Assembly (NCBI GenBank): GCA_934617135.1
Contig: CAKTUC010000002.1
Location: 1-60,581, forward strand
Direction of reading: 5' to 3'
Source: an uncultured Collinsella sp.
GTDB taxonomy: Bacteria; Actinomycetota; Coriobacteriia; Coriobacteriales; Coriobacteriaceae
DNA: 60,581 bases
The notes below the pieces were generated by a model. That model did not search any database, had not been told where the DNA came from, and saw only the letters and a program-made list of their open reading frames with translations. This document shows positions 41,501 through 50,288 of this stretch, in pieces (the first letter of the stretch is position 1; every line of letters starts with the position of its first letter). The position numbers and the translations under genes are program-made.

Positions 41501-44500
41501 GGCCAACGGCAACACCGCCTCCGCTGCCCAGGCGACCATCACGTTCCCGAACGAGCTCATGGGCGGCGCAACCATCGGCGGCGCGATCGGCTGGGTCAAC
41601 GACAACACTACCAACGTTAACGTCACCAAGCTCACCGTCGGCGGTGCGCTCAACGTCGCCAATGCGGCGCGTGGCAAGATCGTGCAGGCCGGCGGCCTTA
41701 TCGGCTCCATTGCGCAGGGGTCGAACAAGAAGTGCGTTACCATTACCGGTCTTAGCTTCGATGAATTCAAGATGACCGTGGGCAAGAATGGCGACAAGTT
41801 GAATGGCGCTGGTGGCCTTTTGGGCTACAGCTGGGGCAACACTATCGTTACCATTGGCAAAGATGGAGTAAACACCGGCGTCGACACCTATGCTCTCAAA
41901 ACTTCCGACAACACGATCGTGACTGCAAATAACTCTACTGAGGTTGGCGGTCTTGTGTATGCCGCTAGCGGCCACTGGATCATCAACGACTACGCCATCG
42001 ACCTTTCGAAGGCGATCGTTAACGCCGATAAGGCAACGGTGCTCGGCTTGCTCATCGGACGAGGCGGCAGGACGGAGAATTCCGCTACTTATGGAGTAGA
42101 AACCTATAGAGGCTTGTATCTGGAGAACAGGGCAAGTTGGGATACTGCATACAAGGTCAATGACGTTGCCGCGGACAATAGCTTGATAGTCAATAACACC
42201 GCGATAAATAGCGACAACAGCGCAACTTCATTTGATGAGTGGGTCGGTAATAGCACGAGACCTTCCTATGACAAGAAAGCCAATAGCAAGCTAATCGATG
42301 GCGAATGGAATACGGTCGTTTCACTTCATACCCAAGATGGCGTTAATGATGACAAGCTTGACATGAGTGGAGATCCGAAAAAAGACAACAGCTATCACAA
42401 TCGATCTGATTTCGGCAAGAACCACAACACGAATGCTTGGACGAGGTATTACTACAATCTTGACAAGGCATATGCGGTAGTAGGCAGCAACTCAAAAAAT
42501 AGTAGTACGAGCAGTTGGATGGATTCCCCGGAGTACTTGTTGCTTTGGTGTGCGTACCTATATGCCCCGCCTGCAATTCAGGGCTATATCATTCGAGGAA
42601 ATAGCGGGATTTTCAAAGGAAACAATATTGGTACGGACGATTCCAGGGGCGTGATTATTAACCTGGAGGGATACAGCTTCTATCCCACCAATCCCACTAG
42701 TAATTCCACGGTAACGGTAAAAAACGCAACGATTACGTTCCATTATTCCGATATTAAAGCTGAGCAAGAAGGCAACAAAAAGAATAACGAAGCTACGCAG
42801 CACGAGAATATGCACTGCGCTCTCATCCGAACTCATGCGGGCGATCTTGACGTTGAGAATATCACGCTAGCTGGTACTGTTGGACCTGTTGTAAACGATG
42901 CGGGAAGCTCGTCTGGCGCGCTTGTGTGTCGCTATATCTATGGACCTGTCAAAAAAAACAATGTGGCCAATGTGGCACAAATCACGATAAAAGGTCTGGT
43001 GCTCGATGGCCTTGCGGTCGATGGTGTGACGAACACCACCCAATACGCTCCGTTGCTAATCAACCAGATACAGACGCTTGTTAACTTTGATGCAAAGAAT
43101 ATCTCGGTAACCGATTCATACAATAACGGAGCGAGCAAAAAGATTGCGGCTACAAGCTTGTTTGGTAAGCTCGGCGTGGGAGATAAGGCCAATCAAGTCA
43201 CAGCAAAGTTCGAAAAAATAAGCTTACCCAGCAAAAAGGGTGCCACCATTTTTACCCATTCAAGCCTGCTGGAGAGTTTTGGTTACGCGACTACGGGTAC
43301 GGGCTCTGCGGACTATACCTTTAAAAAGGCGGATGCCGATGGCGGCAAGGTGACCTATGGGTCCGAGATTGATAGGAAGGGTACGGAGTACTCCGGCAAG
43401 CAGCTTTGGTATTACGACGAGGCCACCTATGGCAACGTTGATGGTTTGGTGAAGGTTGGGAATAAGACAGCGAATGTTGAGAATCCCGTTTTTGGCGACT
43501 ATCTTCCTTATGTCTATAAGGGGAAAGCCGACGGGTCTGGCGTTCAGTACCACGAGATTAGGGTCAACCAGCGCATTCCAAAACTGGTAACGGGATGCGG
43601 TACCTATGGCGATCCGTACACCGTTAAGGACGCGGCGGAAATGAACGCCATCGCCAACTACGTCAACAACCAAACTGCGCTCGACGGCTGGGAGGTCACT
43701 ATTACCACTGACCAGTCACAGCTGTGCACCCGCCGCAACGACGGAAAGACCGACTACGAGGCCACCTACGTTTATAAGCAGGCGAACGGCACCGAGAAAA
43801 AGTGGGAAAAGAAGACCGGCGACACCTCTGATCCTTCGGACACGCTTTCCGACGAGATGATGCACCGCTATATTCAAAGCGCATACTACAGCATTGAGCC
43901 TGACGGGGGCGATACGATTACCCTCGACGGTGCATCGTTTGGCGGTTTTGGCAACAAGGCCAACCCGTTTAGGGGCGTCATTGTTGGCAACCTTAAAGGT
44001 GATAAAAAGGCAACCATCAAGATAGAGAATAACAAGGGTTCGCTCCGTGGCCTCATTCCCTATAGCTACGGCAGTGTGGTGCGCGATCTTAACATCGACT
44101 ATGTGAATGCATCGGCGTCTATTACTTATTCTGCTAAAGACGCGGACGGTGTCCCGACGGCGTTTTTTGGTGGCGTTATCGGGTGCATTCTTGGTGGCGA
44201 CAACATTATCGATGGCGTGGTTGTAAACAATCCAAATAGCGGCTCGACGATGTACGGCTTTACCGTTGCCGGCGGCTCGCATCTTGTCCCTATCGGCGGT
44301 TACGTCGGTGCCATTGCGGGCGGCGGCGTGATCTTCCGCAACACAGGCGACTCATGGCGTGGCGGCACAAAGAAGAAAAAGTTCATTGACTCTGCGGAGG
44401 GTAGCGCAAACTATCACCTGTACGACAACCCCTACGTTGGTCGTGTGATCGACGGCTATGCCTTTAGCGAAGGTTGTACCGTTGACGTTGATAACGGAGA

Positions 44501-47500
44501 CGCCAACTACAAAATCAACGAGCTTGTGGAAAAAAGCACACCTTGTGTTACCACTACGGCGGCGGGTGGCAGCACGGCCACTCGGGTTACGCCGACAAAC
44601 AAGCAAGGCCTGCTGGTGCTTTCGGCCATCATCAACTCGGGTGCCGCGTCGGGTGGTGTTTCGTTGGCATACGAGGGGGGCACATACGATACGAAGACTT
44701 CCTATAAGTTTGGCAACGCGTTATACGGCAAGGCTCGAAACGCTACATACGAGCATGTGGGAAAGCCTGCCAATGTCGGCAGCGACTTTACGCGGTCAAT
44801 TGCGGATGACCAAACGTCTCCTGGTACCGCAACTGACGGTTCGAATTTGCCATACCTGGTGAAGAACTATGCCGATGCTGCGACGGGCTCACTCTGTGCG
44901 TCGTCGGGTGTTGAATTGCAGCTGGCGTCGGAAGAACCATACGATATGACCAGCTACGGAAAAGGCTTTACGGGTCTTTCGGGACGTTATGTCTCAAATG
45001 CATGTGTATCCAGCAAGGGCATTGCCCGCGATTGTATCGTGCCCCGCATCGCCTGCATCAACGGCAACGGTGAAACGATTAAGGTCGGTAGCAAAAAAGG
45101 CAGTAAGGTGTATGAGGTTACGGAGTACACCGACGACGATTATAAGGTGGCCGGTGTTGGTGCCCTGTTTAGTATGGTGACGTTTACCTCGCAGGGCGTT
45201 TCGAGCAATGCTAACGCAGATATGGTCACAGACCTAAAATTCGAGGACTGCGACGTTGAATTGACGACTATCAATACGACTGACGACGTTGTCGACGGGC
45301 AAGGTGGAGACGAGGTTGGCATTGGTCTGCTGGCAGGCGTGACGGCAAACAATGACGACAAGGTTTCTGGCATTTATCGCAAGGTGACCATGGATGGCTG
45401 CAAGGTTGCCGGCGCCAAAAACGTCGGAGGTCTGTTGGGCAGTTCTGGTTATTGCAGCAGGAGTACGGCGACCAATTCGACGTCTGAGATGGTCTCGAAG
45501 AGCGGGAAGGCGTCTCCGGTCAAACTGTACGATTGTTCATATGCCAATATGGACGTTATCGGTGGGTGCAATGTTGGCGGATATGTCGGAAAAGTCGGAA
45601 CGACCTCAAGCTGCGGAGTCTGGGAGACAGATAAAAATCTCGCGCCCGTCGCTTCAAATTCAAACGTTAAGGCGACGGGTGCCGGTGGCCTATCTATCTG
45701 CGCCGGTGGTATATTTGGGTGGACTCAGTGCAGTATTTCGGTGAATACGAAGTTGGGAACGAACACGGTTGAAACGACCGGCGTAGCTAAAATCTCTAAT
45801 GTCACCGTTGAGTCTCCAGTATCGAATTTAGGAAAGCTGCCGGGTGCCGGTGGGTTTATTGGTAGGGCCGACTACGGTAAAAACTCGATATATAACCTAT
45901 CGATAACCGCAACCGAAGAAGGACGTTATATTGGCAGCAATGCTGCCAATAGTGGCAATCTCAATAACATAGGTGGCTGTATCGGCTACATCATTAGCGG
46001 CGGCGGCAGCTCTTATCGGTTCGACGGTTGCACCTTCAGCGGACTGCATATTGCAGCCAAGGGCAACTGGACGGGCGGTCTTATAGGCAACTTTACAAGC
46101 GATTATGATATTACCTGCAACGCCATTACCGCCGAAGGCCTTACGTTGGACAGCCAGTCTGCTGGTGGCCTGTTCGGTAAGGTGGACAGGGTCGTTAATG
46201 TGAACATCACGAATTCCAAGATTGCTTCCAGTACATTCTGCCAAGCATCTTCTGGTGGTATCTCGGGAGAAGGCAAGGGCAAGTTCCATCTCGCCAACGT
46301 GCTGCTTGATAGCAATACGTTCAATAAAAAAGATCAGCAGGGAATTCTGCTTGGTCGCGTCGATACGAGCAATCTTGGCGGTTACGAGCTGTATGCCGCC
46401 GGCGTATCCGTGAAGCTCACCGAGGGCCAAACCAACGCGACCATGCCCGCGTTGATCCGTGCGAGCGAAAGCAGCAAGATCGGCGAGGTTAACAAGAAGT
46501 CGTATATTGCGTTTGGCAGCTACAAAGACACGCCTGCTGCGCCGAAGGGCAAAACGCTGTACGGCGCCGATGCGGCCGACAGCACGACTGCAGCCGTTTC
46601 GCCCTGCGTGACTACAAGCCCAGTGAGTTCGCTTTCGGTTCAAACCGCCTCTGGCGATGCGGGGCAGACCCGCTACCTGTTCGGCGATGGTGTGAACGTT
46701 TCCGATGAATCGACTATCAAGGACACTGCATCGACTATCAAGGACGATGCAGGGAAAAACGTCACCGGCCGCTACACCTATACCAATATCGGCGGCATCG
46801 ATAAAGATGGTGCCTATCAAAAAACCTCGAGCTACTCATCTTCGAGTGTCCGCAAGTTCAGCGCAAACAATGACGCCGGTGCCACGCAGTTGAGCAGCGA
46901 CCCCAATGTCCTTGTCCTTTCGGGCAATGACTCGGATACCGTTAAGGACTATCTCAACATTCTTACTAACGGCGGCTATTCGGACGCGCTGCGCCTGAAT
47001 GCAGATGGGTCGCACGTTTCGGCAACGGTCGACGTGTTCCAGCTTGAGAACGGTAAGTTTGTAAAGCAGACCAATGTTACCGATCGGGCGCTTGACGTTA
47101 AGGGCAGCGGCTCTTCTCTGTCGGTCAGCGCCAACTCCAACTGGGATAACGGTAAGAACCGTTTCAATCTGCTTACCGTCACCTTTACCGAGGCTGGCCA
47201 GAGCTACAGGGTCATGGTGCCCATCATCGTCAAACGCGTGCTCGAGATCAACTTTACGGCAACGTATTCCGAGGGGTCTAACTTCAACAGCGACGACTAC
47301 AGCAGCAAATACAACAAGCACGTGCTCATTAGCAGCGGCGAGACCATGACGGGTTATCTTACCTGGACGTACAACAAGGCGTATGCCCAGGAGACGGAGT
47401 ATGGCTGGGATACGCACCTGGCAAGCGGCGGCGACATGAGGCCGCTTAACAAGCGCATTGAGTTCGGCGGACTAAAGGGGGCGTTGCCTGTGGGCACGCA

Positions 47501-49280
47501 ACTGACGCTCGTGGACACGGCGCACAATAACAAGGAATATCACTATACGGTGCCCGAGGGCGGTGCTGCCACATCGGTTGCGCTGACGGACTTTGTGGAC
47601 TCCAGCGAAAAAAGTCACTATACGGAGCAGTGGCTCAGCGAGACTATGGGCGCGACGACAACAGAAGCGGACGACGGCACTTGGGTTAAGCTGACTGATG
47701 AGGAGCTGACCGATGGGAAGAATGCCAAAAAGACCGAAGCTGAACTGATTGGCATTGCCGGCGCGAAGATTGACGGCAATTATTACCGCCTAAAGACCGA
47801 TGCGGATAAAGAGGGGAAGTTCTATAACCTGACTGTTCCGAAGAAGGGCGCGAACGAGCAGCCCAAGAGCGAGAGCTTCTATCTTGTTGTTCGCACACCC
47901 AAGAACTCGGCCAACGTCAACGGATATACCGGCACATCGGTTAAGACAAGCGTGAACACGCATATCAACTATGTGCTTCGTAAAGATGAGGTGAAGGACT
48001 CGCTGGACTCGCACGAGAACACCGCCTCGACGTATAGCATTGCCACGAACTTCCAGCACAATTTGGTGGACAACAGAACTTTGGTGGACGGCAAAACGAG
48101 CGTCAACCAGATGGCCGTGAAGGGAACGACCTATCCGCTCGAGATGGACGTGAGGGACACCATTACGTTTGGCGAGCAGGAATATACGGGCACCGATGCG
48201 CTGTACTACCAGCTGGATTCCTCACTTGTGAACTACGTGAACGGCAGCGCCGCAGGCGCGCATGGCTACCCGACTGGAACCCAGGGCACGTATTCGTTCT
48301 ACGTGACAGTGGGGGGCAAGTACTACACGTGGAATGGTTCTGGGTGGGATGATCCCGTCGCAACGGAACCACCGGTCGTCCAGGCCAAAGAGTGGTCTTC
48401 GACAACTGGTGGCGACATGTCGCTCGTGCTTGCCGATGCCAGTGGCAAGGCCATCGACCTTTCCGGTATTCGCGAGAAAGCCAAGGAACATGGCAACCAG
48501 TTCACCATCACCATGAGGGCGAATCTCACCATGACGGAGCCTGCATGCCAGGCCGGTATTATCGCTTCGCAGAATAGCGGCAACGACAAGTACACAAAGC
48601 CCAACTACCGAGCCCACCTTTCCACGAATGACGACACACTCAGTACCAGCAGCAACTCGGCATACAACGATGGCGGCGCTGGATACTACCGCATGGACGT
48701 GGGCTCCTCAACTATTGCGCTCGAGGCTTCAAAGAAGTCGCAGCTGGGCATCAACATCGATGACCTCAAGTCCGCCGACGGCGAGATCGCTCTGGTGGGG
48801 ACATACGACTTATCCAAGCTCGCGGGTGCCGAGGCCATGATCTCCAATGCCGACATGGTGACGTACACGCTGAGCTTGCAGCAACGCCAGGACACGGGCA
48901 AGTATGCTGAGGTGAGCGATATCTCGGAGTACATCAAAGTGGACTCTTTGAGCGACGGCGGCAATACTTGGCATGACAACGGCAATAGTTACATATTTAC
49001 TGATAACAAGGGGGCTGACGGCAAATTCGCCACGCGAGATGGAAACAGACCTGTCTTCGCGCGTTCTTTCCGCGCTAAGGTGAACACGGATGTTGAGGGC
49101 AAGGGCCAAACTTATGCCAACTACCGCCTGGTGCTTACGGCCCATATGTCCGGTGGCACTGTAAACGACACACCGGTCAACGTTAGCAACCTTGATGGCT
49201 ATTCGCACTCCGATTACGTGACGTACACGCTATCGCGCATCAACACCAAGGGCATTCCCCACGGGACCAAGACCAACTAG
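38592..49280 (+). CDS. Giant secreted surface protein with GLUG-like repeats (3562 residues)
   Basis: Signal peptide at 1-30 (MRTAKRITTACLTAIMIFQALA, cleavage near VFAQE). Residues about 60-140 are a low-complexity Asp/Ala/Thr/Glu stalk. Most of the body holds dispersed GLUG-type repeats built on GG(L/I)IG: GGLIGEAGDG, GGLIGKATRI, GGLFGMLDI, GGLVGKLWGG, GGIAGSVTGA, GGLLGYSWGN, GGYVGAIAGG, GGLIGNFTSD and more, alternating with beta-helix-like strands, as in large adhesins. From about residue 2740 on the repeats stop and long beta-rich domains follow. The C terminus (TLSRINTKGIPHGTKTN) has no LPxTG signal, membrane anchor or cell-wall repeat, so it may be held by the three membrane proteins encoded upstream. 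A less GC-rich stretch at roughly 42.0-43.3 kb suggests mosaic origin. Terminator directly after. Confidence 0.85.
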   Translation: MRTAKRITTACLTAIMIFQALAPSTEVFAQELDAVMEASVSAARAAGNTARGVQDVVATALQDTDQATSDDAATTPGADAGATEGGDGSTNAGESQDSTTDGTTSGDAPAEGDASQDDAAADEGAADEEQTDDADADAAAQADATYEYSTVDKLRKAIGEANVAIEGDKVTKVTIGTSEDLIKLSNADPAIYQDAALTKGGATGSGLNLCNTVKAADGKVLSFLGLGAPNTPFKGSFDSEISPIVLNRPLFNNVELSADMTLTLTWEGTTSNPIVATTIVGEDHKLTVDLTIAPPDDKTTTVTLKSPLLGEVAGKLALDATYSARANSPLAIDMQSSTGNLGLLVNTLAAHASLTLSGLNGLPESFNGTPTISATADGANAGGLIGEAGDGATVTLAADIDVSALGVAAKNAAGGLIGKATRITLTVGTGNDGEDASTGKFVVKPARAVGSSSAGTYAGGLIGDASFAGDFTIKADTFDFGGGVALSVSNTTNAPAAGGLFGMLDISNGDVIVDGGSYTSTLQNGKDDNSNVNARGNYGGLVGKLWGGKNGTALHAFTVQDDAKVSFCMGSNGQLTYAGGLVGYLGEGGESENVSALVISGATVTCATSGYNSNNGKYGGAVGVVDTNNVLEVRGITVKTSSKATVDGTNSGFAGVVGSSWRGIIKFSGITDLTGAAFAENDHTAQLVYENFNSLIFASGSGSDMDAQKGGKTKWQYKRPTTPVKIDDVYSYGQVIRLGDKLDENLITIDESHQRHFASNLTKTDGGFTLGSADDFAKLAITWQTSGYFSAVNDVTNSNFTSQIPSAKINLSDNIDLSGTGLTGLTKDRVPNNIANVDENGHGFTGSLDGGGHIISLAVGEPYGVHGDKVLDDKDASAGNGKIYRHGRLGLFAQLGSKAVIKNITVGGSLRFDNGVEVHAGSFAATITGNATFTGAVAKAAIACDQTFTNAANVGGIAGSVTGAATVTFEANGNTASAAQATITFPNELMGGATIGGAIGWVNDNTTNVNVTKLTVGGALNVANAARGKIVQAGGLIGSIAQGSNKKCVTITGLSFDEFKMTVGKNGDKLNGAGGLLGYSWGNTIVTIGKDGVNTGVDTYALKTSDNTIVTANNSTEVGGLVYAASGHWIINDYAIDLSKAIVNADKATVLGLLIGRGGRTENSATYGVETYRGLYLENRASWDTAYKVNDVAADNSLIVNNTAINSDNSATSFDEWVGNSTRPSYDKKANSKLIDGEWNTVVSLHTQDGVNDDKLDMSGDPKKDNSYHNRSDFGKNHNTNAWTRYYYNLDKAYAVVGSNSKNSSTSSWMDSPEYLLLWCAYLYAPPAIQGYIIRGNSGIFKGNNIGTDDSRGVIINLEGYSFYPTNPTSNSTVTVKNATITFHYSDIKAEQEGNKKNNEATQHENMHCALIRTHAGDLDVENITLAGTVGPVVNDAGSSSGALVCRYIYGPVKKNNVANVAQITIKGLVLDGLAVDGVTNTTQYAPLLINQIQTLVNFDAKNISVTDSYNNGASKKIAATSLFGKLGVGDKANQVTAKFEKISLPSKKGATIFTHSSLLESFGYATTGTGSADYTFKKADADGGKVTYGSEIDRKGTEYSGKQLWYYDEATYGNVDGLVKVGNKTANVENPVFGDYLPYVYKGKADGSGVQYHEIRVNQRIPKLVTGCGTYGDPYTVKDAAEMNAIANYVNNQTALDGWEVTITTDQSQLCTRRNDGKTDYEATYVYKQANGTEKKWEKKTGDTSDPSDTLSDEMMHRYIQSAYYSIEPDGGDTITLDGASFGGFGNKANPFRGVIVGNLKGDKKATIKIENNKGSLRGLIPYSYGSVVRDLNIDYVNASASITYSAKDADGVPTAFFGGVIGCILGGDNIIDGVVVNNPNSGSTMYGFTVAGGSHLVPIGGYVGAIAGGGVIFRNTGDSWRGGTKKKKFIDSAEGSANYHLYDNPYVGRVIDGYAFSEGCTVDVDNGDANYKINELVEKSTPCVTTTAAGGSTATRVTPTNKQGLLVLSAIINSGAASGGVSLAYEGGTYDTKTSYKFGNALYGKARNATYEHVGKPANVGSDFTRSIADDQTSPGTATDGSNLPYLVKNYADAATGSLCASSGVELQLASEEPYDMTSYGKGFTGLSGRYVSNACVSSKGIARDCIVPRIACINGNGETIKVGSKKGSKVYEVTEYTDDDYKVAGVGALFSMVTFTSQGVSSNANADMVTDLKFEDCDVELTTINTTDDVVDGQGGDEVGIGLLAGVTANNDDKVSGIYRKVTMDGCKVAGAKNVGGLLGSSGYCSRSTATNSTSEMVSKSGKASPVKLYDCSYANMDVIGGCNVGGYVGKVGTTSSCGVWETDKNLAPVASNSNVKATGAGGLSICAGGIFGWTQCSISVNTKLGTNTVETTGVAKISNVTVESPVSNLGKLPGAGGFIGRADYGKNSIYNLSITATEEGRYIGSNAANSGNLNNIGGCIGYIISGGGSSYRFDGCTFSGLHIAAKGNWTGGLIGNFTSDYDITCNAITAEGLTLDSQSAGGLFGKVDRVVNVNITNSKIASSTFCQASSGGISGEGKGKFHLANVLLDSNTFNKKDQQGILLGRVDTSNLGGYELYAAGVSVKLTEGQTNATMPALIRASESSKIGEVNKKSYIAFGSYKDTPAAPKGKTLYGADAADSTTAAVSPCVTTSPVSSLSVQTASGDAGQTRYLFGDGVNVSDESTIKDTASTIKDDAGKNVTGRYTYTNIGGIDKDGAYQKTSSYSSSSVRKFSANNDAGATQLSSDPNVLVLSGNDSDTVKDYLNILTNGGYSDALRLNADGSHVSATVDVFQLENGKFVKQTNVTDRALDVKGSGSSLSVSANSNWDNGKNRFNLLTVTFTEAGQSYRVMVPIIVKRVLEINFTATYSEGSNFNSDDYSSKYNKHVLISSGETMTGYLTWTYNKAYAQETEYGWDTHLASGGDMRPLNKRIEFGGLKGALPVGTQLTLVDTAHNNKEYHYTVPEGGAATSVALTDFVDSSEKSHYTEQWLSETMGATTTEADDGTWVKLTDEELTDGKNAKKTEAELIGIAGAKIDGNYYRLKTDADKEGKFYNLTVPKKGANEQPKSESFYLVVRTPKNSANVNGYTGTSVKTSVNTHINYVLRKDEVKDSLDSHENTASTYSIATNFQHNLVDNRTLVDGKTSVNQMAVKGTTYPLEMDVRDTITFGEQEYTGTDALYYQLDSSLVNYVNGSAAGAHGYPTGTQGTYSFYVTVGGKYYTWNGSGWDDPVATEPPVVQAKEWSSTTGGDMSLVLADASGKAIDLSGIREKAKEHGNQFTITMRANLTMTEPACQAGIIASQNSGNDKYTKPNYRAHLSTNDDTLSTSSNSAYNDGGAGYYRMDVGSSTIALEASKKSQLGINIDDLKSADGEIALVGTYDLSKLAGAEAMISNADMVTYTLSLQQRQDTGKYAEVSDISEYIKVDSLSDGGNTWHDNGNSYIFTDNKGADGKFATRDGNRPVFARSFRAKVNTDVEGKGQTYANYRLVLTAHMSGGTVNDTPVNVSNLDGYSHSDYVTYTLSRINTKGIPHGTKTN

Positions 49281-49287
49281 CTACGCA

Positions 49288-49324
49288 GGGGGCGGCAACC
49301 ACCCGGTTGCCGCCCCCTTTTCTT
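49288..49324 (+). terminator. Terminator of the surface-protein operon
   Basis: 13-bp perfect stem GGGGGCGGCAACC / GGTTGCCGCCCCC with a 4-nt loop, then TTTTCTTG. Confidence 0.9.
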
Positions 49325-49353
49325 GTTCGCTTGGCCTGCTGCCCCAACTACTC

Positions 49354-49441
49354 ACCAGCTTTCCAACTTTCCACTTAACTTACCACCCAAGGTGGAAAGC
49401 TGGAAAGTTAAGTGGAAAGTTGGAAAGTAAGTGGAAAGCTG
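49354..49441. repeat. Palindromic cluster of GGAAAG motifs
   Basis: CCAGCTTTCCAACTTTCCAC followed by TTAACTT is mirrored by AAGTTAAGTGGAAAGTTGG a few bases on; GGAAAG recurs five times at about 10-bp steps (TGGAAAGYTGGAAAGTTAAG). Function unknown. The remaining sequence 49442-49706 contains a 18-bp near-palindrome TCTAACATGCACGTTAGA (49662-49679) that could be an operator for the next gene. Confidence 0.6.
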
Positions 49442-49706
49442 ACGTGTTAGCTTGCGCGTGGGGAGGGGTTAATAATTACATCTTCAGCACAAAATGACCA
49501 AAAGAGTACCAATTTAGTTGGTAATCCGTTGCCGCCTAGCTGCAAGCTAACTACCTGCGTAAATAAAAGGTAAAGATATTGCACAAGCTGGCAACAAATG
49601 TCCAGATACCGATGTTGCGTTTTTCAATTAACTGTTACGCGCAAGCAGCAAAATGCTACCATCTAACATGCACGTTAGAAAACAGTTAAACGTTTAGGGC
49701 TAAGAA

Positions 49707-50111
49707 GTGGCAGGTATGTCAGAAGCAACAAGGACTCGCACGCATGCGCCCGAGGTCAGGCAGCGCGCCGTCGAGGTCCTCCAAGAGGGGGTCGGTCATC
49801 GTGCCCTCGCCGCGGAGCTCGGCATTCCCCAGGCCACGGCTCGTCAATGGGCCCGCGCGTATGCCGTGGGCGGCGCCGACGCCGTGCTCAACGCGGGCTC
49901 GCATCACCGTACGTATTCGTACGACGTCAAGCTCGCCGTGGTAAAGGATCGCCTGGAAAACGGCCTGACGGTTCGCGAGGCCATGATCAAGCACAAGATC
50001 CCCAGCGAGTCTTCGGTCAAGGCTTGGTGTCGTCAGTATCGCGATGGCGGCGCCGACGCGCTTATCGATAAGCCGCGCGGTCGCAAGCCGCGCGTTAAGC
50101 AGGCAGAGTAG
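49707..50111 (+). CDS. Helix-turn-helix protein, transposase-OrfA-like
   Basis: 134 residues from the GTG at 49707 (AGGG eight bases upstream) or 131 from the ATG at 49716; neither has a strong ribosome-binding site. Two HTH units in tandem: EVRQRAVEVLQEGVGHRALAAELGIPQATARQWARAYAVGG and SYDVKLAVVKDRLENGLTVREAMIKHKIPSESSVKAWCRQYRDGG, then a basic tail DKPRGRKPRVKQ. This is the layout of the DNA-binding subunit of IS3-type transposases, but no catalytic OrfB, inverted ends or target duplication is seen. It may be a domesticated regulator. Flanked by an upstream palindrome and its own terminator. Confidence 0.8.
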   Translation: MAGMSEATRTRTHAPEVRQRAVEVLQEGVGHRALAAELGIPQATARQWARAYAVGGADAVLNAGSHHRTYSYDVKLAVVKDRLENGLTVREAMIKHKIPSESSVKAWCRQYRDGGADALIDKPRGRKPRVKQAE

Positions 50112-50119
50112 CAAGAGGG

Positions 50120-50142
50120 TGCGCCCACGGGGGCGCATTTTT
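50120..50142 (+). terminator. Terminator after the HTH gene
   Basis: TGCGCCC / GGGCGCA stem with a 4-nt loop followed by TTTTT; separates the HTH gene from the hydrogenase operon. Confidence 0.8.
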
Positions 50143-50288
50143 CTTGCCGCGCCACTGCTCCAAAGCGGACAGACTCCTTACCCCGTACGCCTAAAACTCC
50201 CCAGTTGACCGAAAACCTGCCACCGCAACCCCGTAATTGAGCTATAACGTTAAACAATTGCAGCGTTTTTGCATGGGGGAGTGATGGT

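Noticed and set aside
38592..49280. LPxTG sorting signal on the giant surface protein
   Set aside because: The C terminus ends GIPHGTKTN without LPxTG, hydrophobic segment or basic tail.
49707..50111. Complete IS3-type insertion sequence
   Set aside because: There is no OrfB with a DDE core, no terminal inverted repeats at its edges and no target duplication.
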